A stretch of DNA of 42,410 nt from an uncultured beta proteobacterium (GTDB lineage Bacteria; Pseudomonadota; Gammaproteobacteria; Burkholderiales; Burkholderiaceae_C), in contig CAIVXG010000074.1 in NCBI GenBank assembly GCA_903909815.1, positions 1 to 42,410 of the forward strand, written 5' to 3'. Of this stretch, positions 7,539 to 16,312 are shown piece after piece. A model generated the notes under the pieces. That model saw only the letters and a program-made list of their open reading frames with translations. It had not been told where the DNA came from and did not search any database. How positions within the stretch are numbered: position 1 is the stretch's first letter; each line of letters starts with the position of its first letter. The position numbers were made by a program, and so were the translations under genes.

Positions 7539-8990
7539 ATGTTGACGCCCGCCGCCGCACAGTCCCTCACCGAACAGCTGGCCGAATTGTTCGCACAGCG
7601 CATCCGCACACGTCTGTTGGCGCCCGGCGCCAAGCTGCCTTCGGTGCGCCAGTGCGCGCAGCTGCATGAGCTCAGCCCGTCCACGGTGGTCGCCGCCTAT
7701 GACCGACTGCTAGCCCAGGGCTTGGTGCTGTCGCGCAGGAATCGCGGCTTCTATGTGCGCGAAACCGCCAGCGTGGGCGCGGCGTTCGTGTCTTTGGCCG
7801 GCAAGAGCGAGACTGCACCATTGCGTGCGCCGGTGAATGCCGCCGCCCTGATCCGCAGCATGTTCCATCGACCCAGTGACAAGCCCCAGCCCGGCATGGG
7901 CGCGTTTCCGCCGGACTGGATGGAGAGCACGTTCATGCCGACGGCGGTGCGCAAGTTCAGCAGCAGCAAGGCCTTGCAGTCGTTCTCGCTGCGCTACGGC
8001 GAACCGGCGGGGGACGTGGGCTTGCGCCAGGCCTTGTCGCGCAAGCTGGCCACCATCAACGTGCCGGCCACGCCCGAGCAGATCATCACCACCGTTGGCG
8101 CCACGCATGCGCTTGACATTGTGAGCCGCACGCTGCTGCGCCCAGGCGACACCGTGATGGTGGAGGAGCCCGGCTGGGCCATCGAGTTCGCGCGCCTGGA
8201 CGCCTTGGGCATGCGCATCCTGCCGGTGCCGCGCCGCGCCGAAGGTCCCGATCTGGAAGTGATGGCGCGCTATTGCGAAGCGCATGCCGGCACAGTGCAG
8301 GCGCCCAAGCTGTTCGTGAGCGTGAGTGTGCTGCACAACCCCACCGGCTACTGCATCACGCCCGGCAGCGCGCACCGGGTGTTGCAGCTGGCGAATCAGC
8401 ATAACTTTTATGTGCTTGAAGACGATACCTACAGCCACCTCGCCTCTGAACATGAGACCCGTCTGTCGGCGCTGGATGGACTGCAGCGCAGCATCTACGT
8501 CAGCGGCTTTGCCAAGATCCTCGCGCCCAACTGGCGTGTGGGCTTCGTGGCCGCCCCCGGCACGCTGGTGGAGCGCTTGCTCGACACCAAGATGCTGACC
8601 ACGCTGACCACGCCCGCGTTGCTGGAAAAGGCGCTGGCCTGGTGTATCGACCAGGGGCAGTTGCGCCGCCATGCCGAACGCATACGCCAGCGCCTGGACC
8701 TGGCGCGCTCGCGCAGCGTGAAGCTGGCATTGGCACATGGCTGCACTTTTGCCGCTGAACCTGCGGGCCTGTTCGGTTGGGTGGACACGGGGGTGGACAC
8801 CGATGCCTTGTCACAGCGCATGCTCGACCACGGCTACTTGCTGGCGCCAGGCTCGCTGTTCCACGCCGCGCGCGCACCCAGCACGCTCATGCGCATCAAC
8901 TTCGCGACAACGCAGGATGCGGCGTTCTGGAAAGTGTTTTCGAAGATGGTCGAACCCTCGGCTGCGCGCGCAACGCGGCGTGCTGCCTAG
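7539..8990 (+). CDS. MocR-type (GntR / aminotransferase fusion) transcription regulator
   Basis: The 483-residue protein has an N-terminal winged helix of the GntR type (about residues 5-72, with AKLPSVRQCAQLHELSPSTV as the recognition part) joined to a full aminotransferase fold. The PLP lysine lies in YVSGFAKILAPNWRVGF, and HNPTGY and EDDTYSHL are the other cofactor blocks. MocR regulators use PLP and often an amino acid as effector rather than catalysing transamination in the cell. It is divergent from the LysE exporter, which is its likely target; the permease-aminotransferase operon beyond may be a second one. Confidence 0.9.
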   Translation: MLTPAAAQSLTEQLAELFAQRIRTRLLAPGAKLPSVRQCAQLHELSPSTVVAAYDRLLAQGLVLSRRNRGFYVRETASVGAAFVSLAGKSETAPLRAPVNAAALIRSMFHRPSDKPQPGMGAFPPDWMESTFMPTAVRKFSSSKALQSFSLRYGEPAGDVGLRQALSRKLATINVPATPEQIITTVGATHALDIVSRTLLRPGDTVMVEEPGWAIEFARLDALGMRILPVPRRAEGPDLEVMARYCEAHAGTVQAPKLFVSVSVLHNPTGYCITPGSAHRVLQLANQHNFYVLEDDTYSHLASEHETRLSALDGLQRSIYVSGFAKILAPNWRVGFVAAPGTLVERLLDTKMLTTLTTPALLEKALAWCIDQGQLRRHAERIRQRLDLARSRSVKLALAHGCTFAAEPAGLFGWVDTGVDTDALSQRMLDHGYLLAPGSLFHAARAPSTLMRINFATTQDAAFWKVFSKMVEPSAARATRRAA

Positions 8991-9035
8991 ATGGCGGTCC
9001 GGCGCAAATGCAGTGCAAGCAACCCCGTGCCGCCT

Positions 9036-10094
9036 TCACCGAACAGGATTCTGCTGTCTTGCAAGCCACATTGCATCCCCGTAGCTGAAGAAGCGGTAAC
9101 CCTGCGCAATGGCGTGCGCGTACAGCGCCATCACCCGCTCATAGCCTGCGAAGGCGCTGACCAGCATCATCAGGCTGCTCTTGGGTAAATGGAAATTGGT
9201 GACCAGGGCATCGATTACCTGAAACTCAAAGCCCGGCGTGATGAAGATACGGGTATCGCCGCGTTCCTGTCCCGACAACGCCCACGACTCCAGCGTGCGC
9301 ACGGTGGTGGTACCTACCGCCACCACGCGCCCGCCGCGATCTCGGCATTCTTGGATCGCCTGCTGCGTGAGCGGTGGCACCTCATACCACTCGCTGTGCA
9401 TCTGGTGCTCGGACAGGTTCTCGGTCTTCACCGGCTGAAAAGTTCCGGCACCAACGTGCAGGGTCACACTGGCGCGCTGTACTCCGCGCGCGTCGATTTG
9501 TGCCAGCAGCGCCTCGTCAAAATGCAGTGCTGCCGTGGGCGCAGCCACGGCGCCCGGGTTCTTGGCAAAAACGGTCTGATAGCGGTTGGCGTCCTCGGCC
9601 GAATCGGAGTGCGTGATATAGGGCGGCAGCGGCACATGGCCGTGCTGCTCCATCAGCGCATAGGGATCGTCGCCGGCGTCGTTGCTCAGCACAAAGCGAA
9701 ACAGCGCGCCGTCGGCGTCGGGCCATCGACCCAGCAAAGTGGCAGACAAATTGCCGCCGCCAATCAGGCGCAACGTGGTTCCAACTTCAGGCTTCTTGCT
9801 CACGCGCATGTGGGCTGCCACCTGATTGCCGCCGAGCACGCGCTCGATCAGCAACTCCACTTTGCCGCCGCTGGGCTTTTCGCCAAACAGGCGCGCCTTC
9901 AATACCTTGGTGTCGTTGAACACCAGCAGGTCGCCTGGGTTCAGCAACACGGGCAGTTCGCGAAAGATGCGGTCCACCGGCGCCGCCTGGGTACCGTCGA
10001 GCAGACGCGAGGAACTGCGCTCTGCGGCAGGATGTTGGGCTATGAGTTCGGGCGGAAGGGCGAAATCAAAATCGCTGAGGGTGTATTGGCGCAT
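9036..10094 (-). CDS. queA: tRNA preQ1(34) S-adenosylmethionine ribosyltransferase-isomerase QueA
   Basis: The 352-residue protein matches QueA over its full length, from [19 protein letters not shown] to [10 protein letters not shown] at the end. The enzyme moves and rearranges the ribosyl group of S-adenosylmethionine onto preQ1 in tRNA, giving epoxyqueuosine at the wobble position of tRNAs with GUN anticodons. Recognisable blocks are [16 protein letters not shown], HYGHxPLPPYI-like [10 protein letters not shown] and [11 protein letters not shown]. No tgt gene follows in the window; the gene converges with the MocR gene after only 45 bases. Confidence 0.97.
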   Translation of the reverse strand: MRQYTLSDFDFALPPELIAQHPAAERSSSRLLDGTQAAPVDRIFRELPVLLNPGDLLVFNDTKVLKARLFGEKPSGGKVELLIERVLGGNQVAAHMRVSKKPEVGTTLRLIGGGNLSATLLGRWPDADGALFRFVLSNDAGDDPYALMEQHGHVPLPPYITHSDSAEDANRYQTVFAKNPGAVAAPTAALHFDEALLAQIDARGVQRASVTLHVGAGTFQPVKTENLSEHQMHSEWYEVPPLTQQAIQECRDRGGRVVAVGTTTVRTLESWALSGQERGDTRIFITPGFEFQVIDALVTNFHLPKSSLMMLVSAFAGYERVMALYAHAIAQGYRFFSYGDAMWLARQQNPVR

Positions 10095-10141
10095 CAGTGA
10101 ACTGTAGCGTAGGGGTTGAAACCCCGTCCCACAGGCTTAGT

Positions 10142-10199
10142 CAGTTGAGGACGGAGCAAAGTTCGCTGTGCCTAACTCTGGGTCAGTCCCGCAAAGTCT
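10142..10199. repeat. Dispersed palindromic repeat, copy B
   Basis: The element begins CAGTTGAGGACGGAGC and ends GGGTCAGTCCCGCAAAGT. It aligns with copy A (4250) and copy C (33085), sharing the GTTG-GGAC-GAGC left part, a TTCGCT centre and a GGTC...CCC right part. It touches the stop codon of the HD-GYP gene. Next to it, 10112-10125 is a separate perfect hairpin, GGGGTT-ga-AACCCC. Confidence 0.65.
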
Positions 10200-11425
10200 C
10201 AGGACATATCCGCCCAAAGTTCGTTCAGGTCGGGGAAATGCCATTTCTGCGGATCCTCCCGGGCCACGATCTTTTCGGTACAGCCCGGTCGCGACAAGTC
10301 CACCATCACCGGCAGGATGCGCATGCTGCTCTTGGTGGAGTAGAACACTTTGACCATGGGTGCGAGCAGTGACTGCGAAGTCTGTTCGGTCACGATGCCC
10401 AGGCGTCCGGAGTTCAGGCGTACCAGAGACCCTGTAGGGTAAATCCCCAGGCTTTTCACGAAGGCCTGAAACACCGTCGGGTCGAAGTGGCCGTGGGTCC
10501 ATTCGGCCATCTTCTTCAGCGACTCGGCCGGATCCCACCCCGCCTTGTAGGGCCGGTTCGAGGTGATGGCGTCGTAGACGTCGCACACCGCCCCCATCTT
10601 GGCGTAGAGACTGATCTCCTGCGCCTTGAGGTTTTTTGGGTAGCCTGAGCCGTCCATTTTTTCATGGTGGTGCAGGCATACGTCGAGCGTCAGGGCCTCG
10701 ACGCTATCTCCCCCCAGCAGCATCTCATAACCCTTTTGAGGATGGCTTTTGATGATGCCAAATTCCGCGTCGGTGAGTTTGCCGGGTTTGTTCAAAACCT
10801 CCATCGGCATGGCGGCCTTGCCCAGGTCGTGCAGCAAGCCCGCCATGCCCAGCGAGCGCGACAAGTTCGGGTCCACTTTGAGCTGTTTGCCCAGTGAGAT
10901 CATGAGTGCACACACGGCAACGGAGTGCATGTAGGTGTAGTCGTCGGCAGTCTTGATGCGTGCCAGGCTGATGAGTGCACCCGGGTTGCGCGCGATCGAG
11001 TCGGAGATCTCCTCCACCATGCGCTGCGCTCCGGCGGTGTTGATGGCCTGCCCCATGCGCGCTTCATTGAACATTGATTCCACGGCCTGCTTGGAGCGGG
11101 CGCAGATCATGGTGGCCCGGGCGAGCTCGTCCGACATGGAGACCGGCGCCACCTGGCGTTCCGTGGCGGCCATGCGCTGCAGCTCGGCCTCCACCTGTTG
11201 TTCCGAGTCGGTCTCGGAAAGTACGATCACACCGCTTGCAACATCCAAGCCCTTGGCGCTGTCGATCCACACTTCCTTGATGCTGCTGGACAGGATGCTG
11301 GCGAGGTCCTTGGGGTCCCTGAGCACAAACGCCGTGCGCCAGAAAGGATGCTCCATCCAGGAACCACAAAACTCCTTCAGGTGCATGCCGACGGTGAGTT
11401 GGTTGACACTGATTCGCTTGAGCAT
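10199..11425 (-). CDS. HD-GYP domain protein, predicted cyclic di-GMP phosphodiesterase
   Basis: The 408-residue protein has an N-terminal DUF3391-like domain (about residues 1-120, starting LKRISVNQLTVGMHL) and a C-terminal HD-GYP domain. The HD pair is His199-Asp200 in GLLHDLGK, followed by the GYP block HHHEKMDGSGYP at 252-263. All metal-binding and signature residues appear present, so hydrolysis of cyclic di-GMP is expected. No membrane segment is seen. The ATG at 11425 is chosen because related proteins begin with this MLKRI block; the open frame extends further upstream but overlaps the recG start. It lies in the same window as a cyclic di-GMP riboswitch. Confidence 0.9.
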   Translation of the reverse strand: MLKRISVNQLTVGMHLKEFCGSWMEHPFWRTAFVLRDPKDLASILSSSIKEVWIDSAKGLDVASGVIVLSETDSEQQVEAELQRMAATERQVAPVSMSDELARATMICARSKQAVESMFNEARMGQAINTAGAQRMVEEISDSIARNPGALISLARIKTADDYTYMHSVAVCALMISLGKQLKVDPNLSRSLGMAGLLHDLGKAAMPMEVLNKPGKLTDAEFGIIKSHPQKGYEMLLGGDSVEALTLDVCLHHHEKMDGSGYPKNLKAQEISLYAKMGAVCDVYDAITSNRPYKAGWDPAESLKKMAEWTHGHFDPTVFQAFVKSLGIYPTGSLVRLNSGRLGIVTEQTSQSLLAPMVKVFYSTKSSMRILPVMVDLSRPGCTEKIVAREDPQKWHFPDLNELWADMS

Positions 11426-11513
11426 CGCCAAAGTGTATGTCAATCTGCCGTTCGCCTTATGGCGCAACGCAAGGCAAAATCCGCGTGTACCTTCATTGAC
11501 CTCCAGAACCCCC

Positions 11514-13619
11514 ATGGTTATCGCCCTGAGCTATCCCCAAAAGGCTTTACACAAGCTGGGTTTGGTGCGTGATATCGATCTGGCTTTGCATATACCGCTG
11601 CGCTACGAAGACGAAACCCACATCACGCCACTGCGGGATGCGCGCGATGGCGAATTGCTGCAGCTAGAAGCCACGGTCACACGCAGCCAGATCAGCTTGG
11701 GCGCACGCCGCCAGTTGCTGGTGACGGTGAACGATGGATCGGACTCCTGTGTTTTGCGTTTCTTTACCTTTTATGCGTCGATGCAAAAGGCGCTCGCCCT
11801 GGGCGCTCACTTGCGCATTCGCGGTGAAATAAAAGGTGGCAACATGGGCTGGACCATGATGCACCCCAGCTTTCAGGCAGCGGGTGGCGAACTGCCGACG
11901 GCACTGACGCCGGTGTATCCGACCGTGGCGGGTCTGCCTCAAGCCTATTTGCGCAAGGCCGTGCTCTCGGGGTTGGCCCGGGCCGATCTGTCGGATACGT
12001 TTGCGGCAATGGCCTCGATCCGGAGCATGCGCTGGGCGCAATGGGGTCTGCGCGAGGCGCTCTCGTTCCTGCATCAACCTGATTCCGAGGTGTCGCTGGC
12101 GTCGCTGCAGGACCGAAGTCACCCCGCCTGGCAGCGCCTCAAGGCCGAAGAATTGCTGGCGCAGCAACTCTCGCAGTTGCAAGCCAAGCGCGGACGCGCC
12201 GCCTTGCAGGCGCCGCCGTTGCTGCCCCCGCCTCATGCTGAGGTCGAGCAGGGATTGGCGCAGAGATTGCTGACGGCCTTGCCCTTTGCCCTAACCGCGG
12301 CGCAGCGCCGAGTGAGCGCCGAGATAGCGCTCGAGTTGGCACGCCCCGTCCCCATGCATCGGCTGCTGCAAGGCGATGTGGGGTCCGGCAAGACGGTGGT
12401 CGCAGCACTCGCTGCGGCGCTTTGCATTGACGCGGGCTGGCAGTGCGCGCTCATGGCTCCCACCGAAATCTTGGCGCAGCAACACTTCAGCAAACTCGTC
12501 GCCTGGTTGGAGCCGCTGGGGATTCGCACTGCCTGGCTCACCGGCAGTCAAAAGGCCAAGGACCGTCGCGCGATGCTGACGTTGATCGCCAGCGGCGAGG
12601 CCGCGTTGGTGGTGGGCACACACGCGGTGATTCAGGACAAGGTGCAATTCAGGAATCTGGCGCTGGCCATCATCGATGAACAACACCGTTTCGGCGTGGC
12701 ACAGCGATTGGCCCTGCGCAACAAGATGAATCCCAGCGTAGAGCCCTCCCTGGCCGCTGCTGGCCTGGCGCGCGAGCCGCACCTGTTGATGATGACGGCC
12801 ACGCCGATTCCGCGCACGCTGGCCATGAGCTATTACGCCGATCTGGAAGTCTCCACCTTGGACGAGCTTCCGCCGGGGCGCACACCCATCGTTACCAAGC
12901 TGGTGCACGACGGCCGTCGCGATCAGGTGATCGAGCGCATTCGCGCTCAGATTGCCCAGGGGCGCCAGGTGTATTGGGTTTGTCCACTGATTGAAGAAAG
13001 CGAATCGCTGGACCTGGCCAACGCCACGCAAACCCATGCCGATTTGAGCGCGGCGCTGCACCACCCGAGCGTGCCCGTGATGGTGGGCTTGCTGCATTCG
13101 CGCATGCCGCCAGCGGAAAAGAAGGCCGTGATGGCGCTGTTCAGTGCCGGCCAGATGCAGGTGCTGGTGAGCACCACAGTGATCGAAGTCGGGGTCGACG
13201 TTCCCAATGCTTCGCTGATGGTGGTGGAACACGCCGAGCGCTTCGGTCTGAGCCAGTTGCACCAGTTGCGCGGCCGCGTCGGGCGTGGCGCGGCCGCCTC
13301 GGCCTGCGTGCTGTTGTATTCCACGGGCGACGCGCCGCGGTTGGGGGAAACGGCGCGCGCGCGTCTCAAAGCCATGGCCGAGACCGCAGACGGCTTCGAA
13401 ATAGCCCGGCGCGACCTGGAGATCCGTGGTCCGGGGGAATTCTTGGGTGCGCGCCAGTCGGGTGCTGCGCTGCTGCGTTTTGCCGACCTGAGCACCGACA
13501 CCGCCTTGCTCGAGTGGGCCCGGGAGTCGGCGCCGAAAATGCTGGATCAGTACCCCGAACTCGCGCGGCGCCACATCGATCGTTGGCTCGGTGGGAAAGC
13601 CGAGTTTCTGAAAGCCTGA
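11514..13619 (+). CDS. recG: ATP-dependent DNA helicase RecG
   Basis: The 701-residue protein matches RecG: an N-terminal OB-type wedge domain, then two helicase lobes. Walker A is GDVGSGKTVVAAL near residue 288, the motif II box is DEQHRFG near 388, and MMTATPIPRTLAM and QLRGRVGRG are motifs III and VI. RecG remodels stalled replication forks and Holliday junctions. The ATG at 11514 gives a normal-length N-terminus (MVIALSYPQKALHKLGLV); the frame stays open far upstream, opposite the HD-GYP gene, and that part is not coding. It is divergent from the HD-GYP gene and converges with the sedolisin gene. Confidence 0.97.
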   Translation: MVIALSYPQKALHKLGLVRDIDLALHIPLRYEDETHITPLRDARDGELLQLEATVTRSQISLGARRQLLVTVNDGSDSCVLRFFTFYASMQKALALGAHLRIRGEIKGGNMGWTMMHPSFQAAGGELPTALTPVYPTVAGLPQAYLRKAVLSGLARADLSDTFAAMASIRSMRWAQWGLREALSFLHQPDSEVSLASLQDRSHPAWQRLKAEELLAQQLSQLQAKRGRAALQAPPLLPPPHAEVEQGLAQRLLTALPFALTAAQRRVSAEIALELARPVPMHRLLQGDVGSGKTVVAALAAALCIDAGWQCALMAPTEILAQQHFSKLVAWLEPLGIRTAWLTGSQKAKDRRAMLTLIASGEAALVVGTHAVIQDKVQFRNLALAIIDEQHRFGVAQRLALRNKMNPSVEPSLAAAGLAREPHLLMMTATPIPRTLAMSYYADLEVSTLDELPPGRTPIVTKLVHDGRRDQVIERIRAQIAQGRQVYWVCPLIEESESLDLANATQTHADLSAALHHPSVPVMVGLLHSRMPPAEKKAVMALFSAGQMQVLVSTTVIEVGVDVPNASLMVVEHAERFGLSQLHQLRGRVGRGAAASACVLLYSTGDAPRLGETARARLKAMAETADGFEIARRDLEIRGPGEFLGARQSGAALLRFADLSTDTALLEWARESAPKMLDQYPELARRHIDRWLGGKAEFLKA

Positions 13620-13644
13620 AGCCGCGCGCTGGAGGCCGTCCGGC

Positions 13645-16050
13645 TTACTTCGCCGTCACGGTCATGACCATCGTGACCTGGGTCTTCTGATTCAGTGAAT
13701 CCACTGCGCTGATGAGCACGCTGTAGGTCCCGGTAACGGGGAGTGCCCAAGTCACGACAACCGTCTGTCCGCTCAGTGCGAGCGTGACCCCCATGGGGAG
13801 GCCGGAGAATGAGATCGACAGCGATTGCCCCGGAGAGGTGAGGCTGGCATCAGAAAACGCGATCGAGCCTGTCATCGGTTTGCCCGCGACGCCGGTCATG
13901 GGCGCAGCTGTGAGAACGGGGCCGGCGACGACGGTAGCAATCTTGACGGTATAAACCCCGGATCCACTCAAGCCCGTTTTCGAGTCCTTGGCTGTCACGG
14001 TGACGCTATAGGTGCCGACAACGGGAGCGGCCCAGGCCACAACGCCAGCGCTTGAAATCGCCATTCCGGTGGGCGCACCCGTCAGGGTGTAGCTGACCGG
14101 ATTCGGCGCAGTGACGGCGACCGCAAAGGACAGCGCCGCACCCGGTTTTCCGGTTACCGTCGCACTGGAAACCACAGGGGCTACCGGCGCAGAAGCAGCT
14201 GTAATGACCACGGTGTAGACGCCTTGCCCCGTCAACCCGGTTACGCTGTCTTTGGCGATTACCGTCACGGCAAATGTGCCGGCGACAGGCGTAGCCCATG
14301 AAGCGGCCCCCGACGCACTGATGGTCATGCCAGCAGGAGCTCCGGCCATGGTGTAGGTGAGGGCATCAGGCGCGGTAGCGGACGCGGTGAAAGTGAGTGC
14401 GGCCCCGACTTTTCCGGTGATGGTTGCGGTGGTAACAACCGGCGCCGCAGGCAAGGCCGTGATTCCCGAGAGCGTTGCCAGCATGCTGGCGGCGTTGGGG
14501 GTGCCGAGTCCGGTCAAGGTGTCGTATCCGGCTTTGGCGCTGCAGGTGGCGCAAGTTCCATCGGTGCCCTTGGAAACATCCGCAAAGCTACTGGCGTAGG
14601 TGCCTGGAACGGTCGAAATCTGGCCATAGAGTATCGAATGGGGTGCGCCAAGCAGCGGCTTGGAATTCAAGAGTCGCGTCGCATTGGCAATCGCCACGAT
14701 GCCTGCCCATTGGGGCGTAGCCACGCTGGTGCCGCCGAAGCTGTACCAGGACGCGGCCGTGGCTCCGAGAGACATGACGGCGACATATTGCCCGCTGGCC
14801 GGATCGGCATTGAACGCAACGTCGGCCACCGCTCGATGCGCAACGCTGCCCAGTCCGGGAACGGCGCTCGTTTGGTAGGCTGGCGTCTGGGTGTACAAAC
14901 TGATGCCGCCACCGGTGCCAGACCAGGCGACTTCCGAGCGGGTGCCGGTGCCGGAGTAGCTGAGTGTGGTGCCGCCTACCGCCACCACGTTGGCGGAGAC
15001 GGCGGGCCATGACACGCCGGCGCCGTTGTCGCCCGTGGCGGCGAGATACGTCATGTTGGTCTTTGAAAATGAAGCATCCACGGAAGCGGTATAGCCGTAG
15101 CTTTCCGGGCCGCCAAAGCTCATCGACACGATTCCGGGGCCCATGGCGTTGGCAAGATTGATGGCCCCGATCAGGCCATTCGAGGCGTCGGTGGCTTCAA
15201 TCAAGACAATCCGGGCCAGCGGGGCCGTGGCATGAGCCCACTGCACATCGAGTGCGATTTCCGATGCCCAGCCGGAGTTGTAGGCCGGCGCAGCCGATGT
15301 CATCCCTCCTGCCGCAGTGGCATAGACAACCGAGAATTCGCAGGCGCTGGTCGAGGCTGCCGGCAAAGGCAGTGCTGCAGTCGCCGAGATGGCTTTTGTC
15401 GTGCACGGGCGCAATCCGAACTGGGTATTGAAAGCAGCCAATTCTGCTGCGGCATTGGGATCGTTGTAGGCGTCAATGACGTAGATTGTCTGCCCTGCCC
15501 CAAGCGATGCCGCTTGCGCAGGCGTCAGCGCGGCGGTCAGTGCGGGCAATGCGGGAAGACCGTAGGCGGCTCTGATTTGTGCGGGCGAGTACACGGCAAC
15601 GGAGGTGCCGGCGGCCATGGGTGTCGCGGTCAATGGGTCTGTGGTTGCCGCAGTTAACGCGCCACTGCGCAATGCCTGGACGGCGAGTCGGCGCGTGGAA
15701 AGTCCACTGAATTCGGCGGGTACCGCCTGCGTATGGGGCTGGGTTTTGGCTGAGGCAGACGTGCCTGACGCGTCGACGTCGCTGGGCGCATCGAGCACAA
15801 CGGGGGCGACGTGGAACGCGGGAACCATGGCTGGCGCGACGATATCTGGCGGCGTTAGCACAGCATCCAGTTGAATTTCCGTGATCCCGGTAGCCAACGA
15901 CGCTGACACTGTGGGATCAGCGGCGGCTGCGTCGACCCCGGCGCCGCCGCCGCATGCGCTCAGCAAAATGGCGGCAGAACACAGCGAAAGCAAGGCGAGC
16001 CTGCCGCTTGCGTCACGGGGTGACCGGATTTTGAGAGTGAGAGTTTTCAT
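13645..16050 (-). CDS. Sedolisin-like (S53) secreted protease, lipoprotein, with three Ig-like C-terminal repeats
   Basis: The 801-residue product starts with a signal peptide ending in the lipobox LLSAC (Cys33), so it should be lipid-anchored after export. The S53 catalytic set is visible: Glu264 and Asp268 in SEIALDVQW, oxyanion Asp341 in AATGDNGAG, and Ser442 in SFGGTSVATP. A likely calcium loop, FADVSKGTDG, follows near residue 490. From about 537 to the end there are three repeats of a putative Ig-like module of roughly 85-95 residues, marked by AP-V---ATVTGK and ending VYTV-I. Such modules often bind polysaccharide or protein surfaces. The ATG at 16050 follows a GAGGAG site ten bases upstream. 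The leader holds a cyclic di-GMP riboswitch. Confidence 0.88.
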   Translation of the reverse strand: MKTLTLKIRSPRDASGRLALLSLCSAAILLSACGGGAGVDAAAADPTVSASLATGITEIQLDAVLTPPDIVAPAMVPAFHVAPVVLDAPSDVDASGTSASAKTQPHTQAVPAEFSGLSTRRLAVQALRSGALTAATTDPLTATPMAAGTSVAVYSPAQIRAAYGLPALPALTAALTPAQAASLGAGQTIYVIDAYNDPNAAAELAAFNTQFGLRPCTTKAISATAALPLPAASTSACEFSVVYATAAGGMTSAAPAYNSGWASEIALDVQWAHATAPLARIVLIEATDASNGLIGAINLANAMGPGIVSMSFGGPESYGYTASVDASFSKTNMTYLAATGDNGAGVSWPAVSANVVAVGGTTLSYSGTGTRSEVAWSGTGGGISLYTQTPAYQTSAVPGLGSVAHRAVADVAFNADPASGQYVAVMSLGATAASWYSFGGTSVATPQWAGIVAIANATRLLNSKPLLGAPHSILYGQISTVPGTYASSFADVSKGTDGTCATCSAKAGYDTLTGLGTPNAASMLATLSGITALPAAPVVTTATITGKVGAALTFTASATAPDALTYTMAGAPAGMTISASGAASWATPVAGTFAVTVIAKDSVTGLTGQGVYTVVITAASAPVAPVVSSATVTGKPGAALSFAVAVTAPNPVSYTLTGAPTGMAISSAGVVAWAAPVVGTYSVTVTAKDSKTGLSGSGVYTVKIATVVAGPVLTAAPMTGVAGKPMTGSIAFSDASLTSPGQSLSISFSGLPMGVTLALSGQTVVVTWALPVTGTYSVLISAVDSLNQKTQVTMVMTVTAK

Positions 16051-16082
16051 GGCCCGGATGCTCCTCGTTACGACAAACAAGA

Positions 16083-16124
16083 GGGTCGCGGCGCAGGCAA
16101 CGCAAAAGTTGGCGTTGGCGACCC
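16083..16124 (-). terminator. Terminator-like hairpin, probable expression platform of the riboswitch
   Basis: On the minus strand GGGTCGC (16124-16118) can pair with GCGACCC (16089-16083), and inside it CAACGC pairs with GCGTTG. The transcript then reads TCTTGTTTGT. The 5' arm is also the last strand of the aptamer, so the two structures exclude each other. This is the layout of a transcriptional switch. The T-rich part is weak, so control of elongation is inferred. Confidence 0.55.
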
Positions 16125-16200
16125 CGCTGCCGTGACGCTTTCGCGCTGTAGGCCGGAGGCTTTGCGTCCCCACCTTTCAGTGAGTTTGCCCTCGAAAAAC
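16117..16200 (-). promoter_or_regulatory. Cyclic di-GMP-I (GEMM) riboswitch aptamer
   Basis: Read on the minus strand, the conserved GEMM-I core is complete. It has GAGGGCAAAC, a P2 stem CTCACT/GGTGGG closed by a GAAA tetraloop, the joining block GACGCAAAGCCTCCGGCCTA, a P3 stem with CGC-GAAA-GCG, and the closing block GGCAGCGGGGTCGCC. These are the residues that form the ligand pocket and the tetraloop contact in known GEMM-I RNAs. The aptamer lies 67 bases before the start of the sedolisin gene on the same strand. Confidence 0.93.
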
Positions 16201-16312
16201 CAGACACAGCCTCGTCGAAAAGAAGCCAGGTCGGTTTGGAAGTCTTAATTATGTTCCGCGAAGAATCAAAAGTAAATACTTACGGGCCGGGACTATCTTT
16301 CGTCAAACAGAC

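Noticed and set aside
10953-11513. In-frame extension of recG by 187 codons upstream
   Set aside because: It runs opposite the HD-GYP gene and does not resemble RecG; the ATG at 11514 gives the normal N-terminus.
12291-13574. Long open frame on the strand opposite recG
   Set aside because: It is a shadow frame caused by high GC content; its product has no recognisable domain, while the plus strand encodes all helicase motifs.
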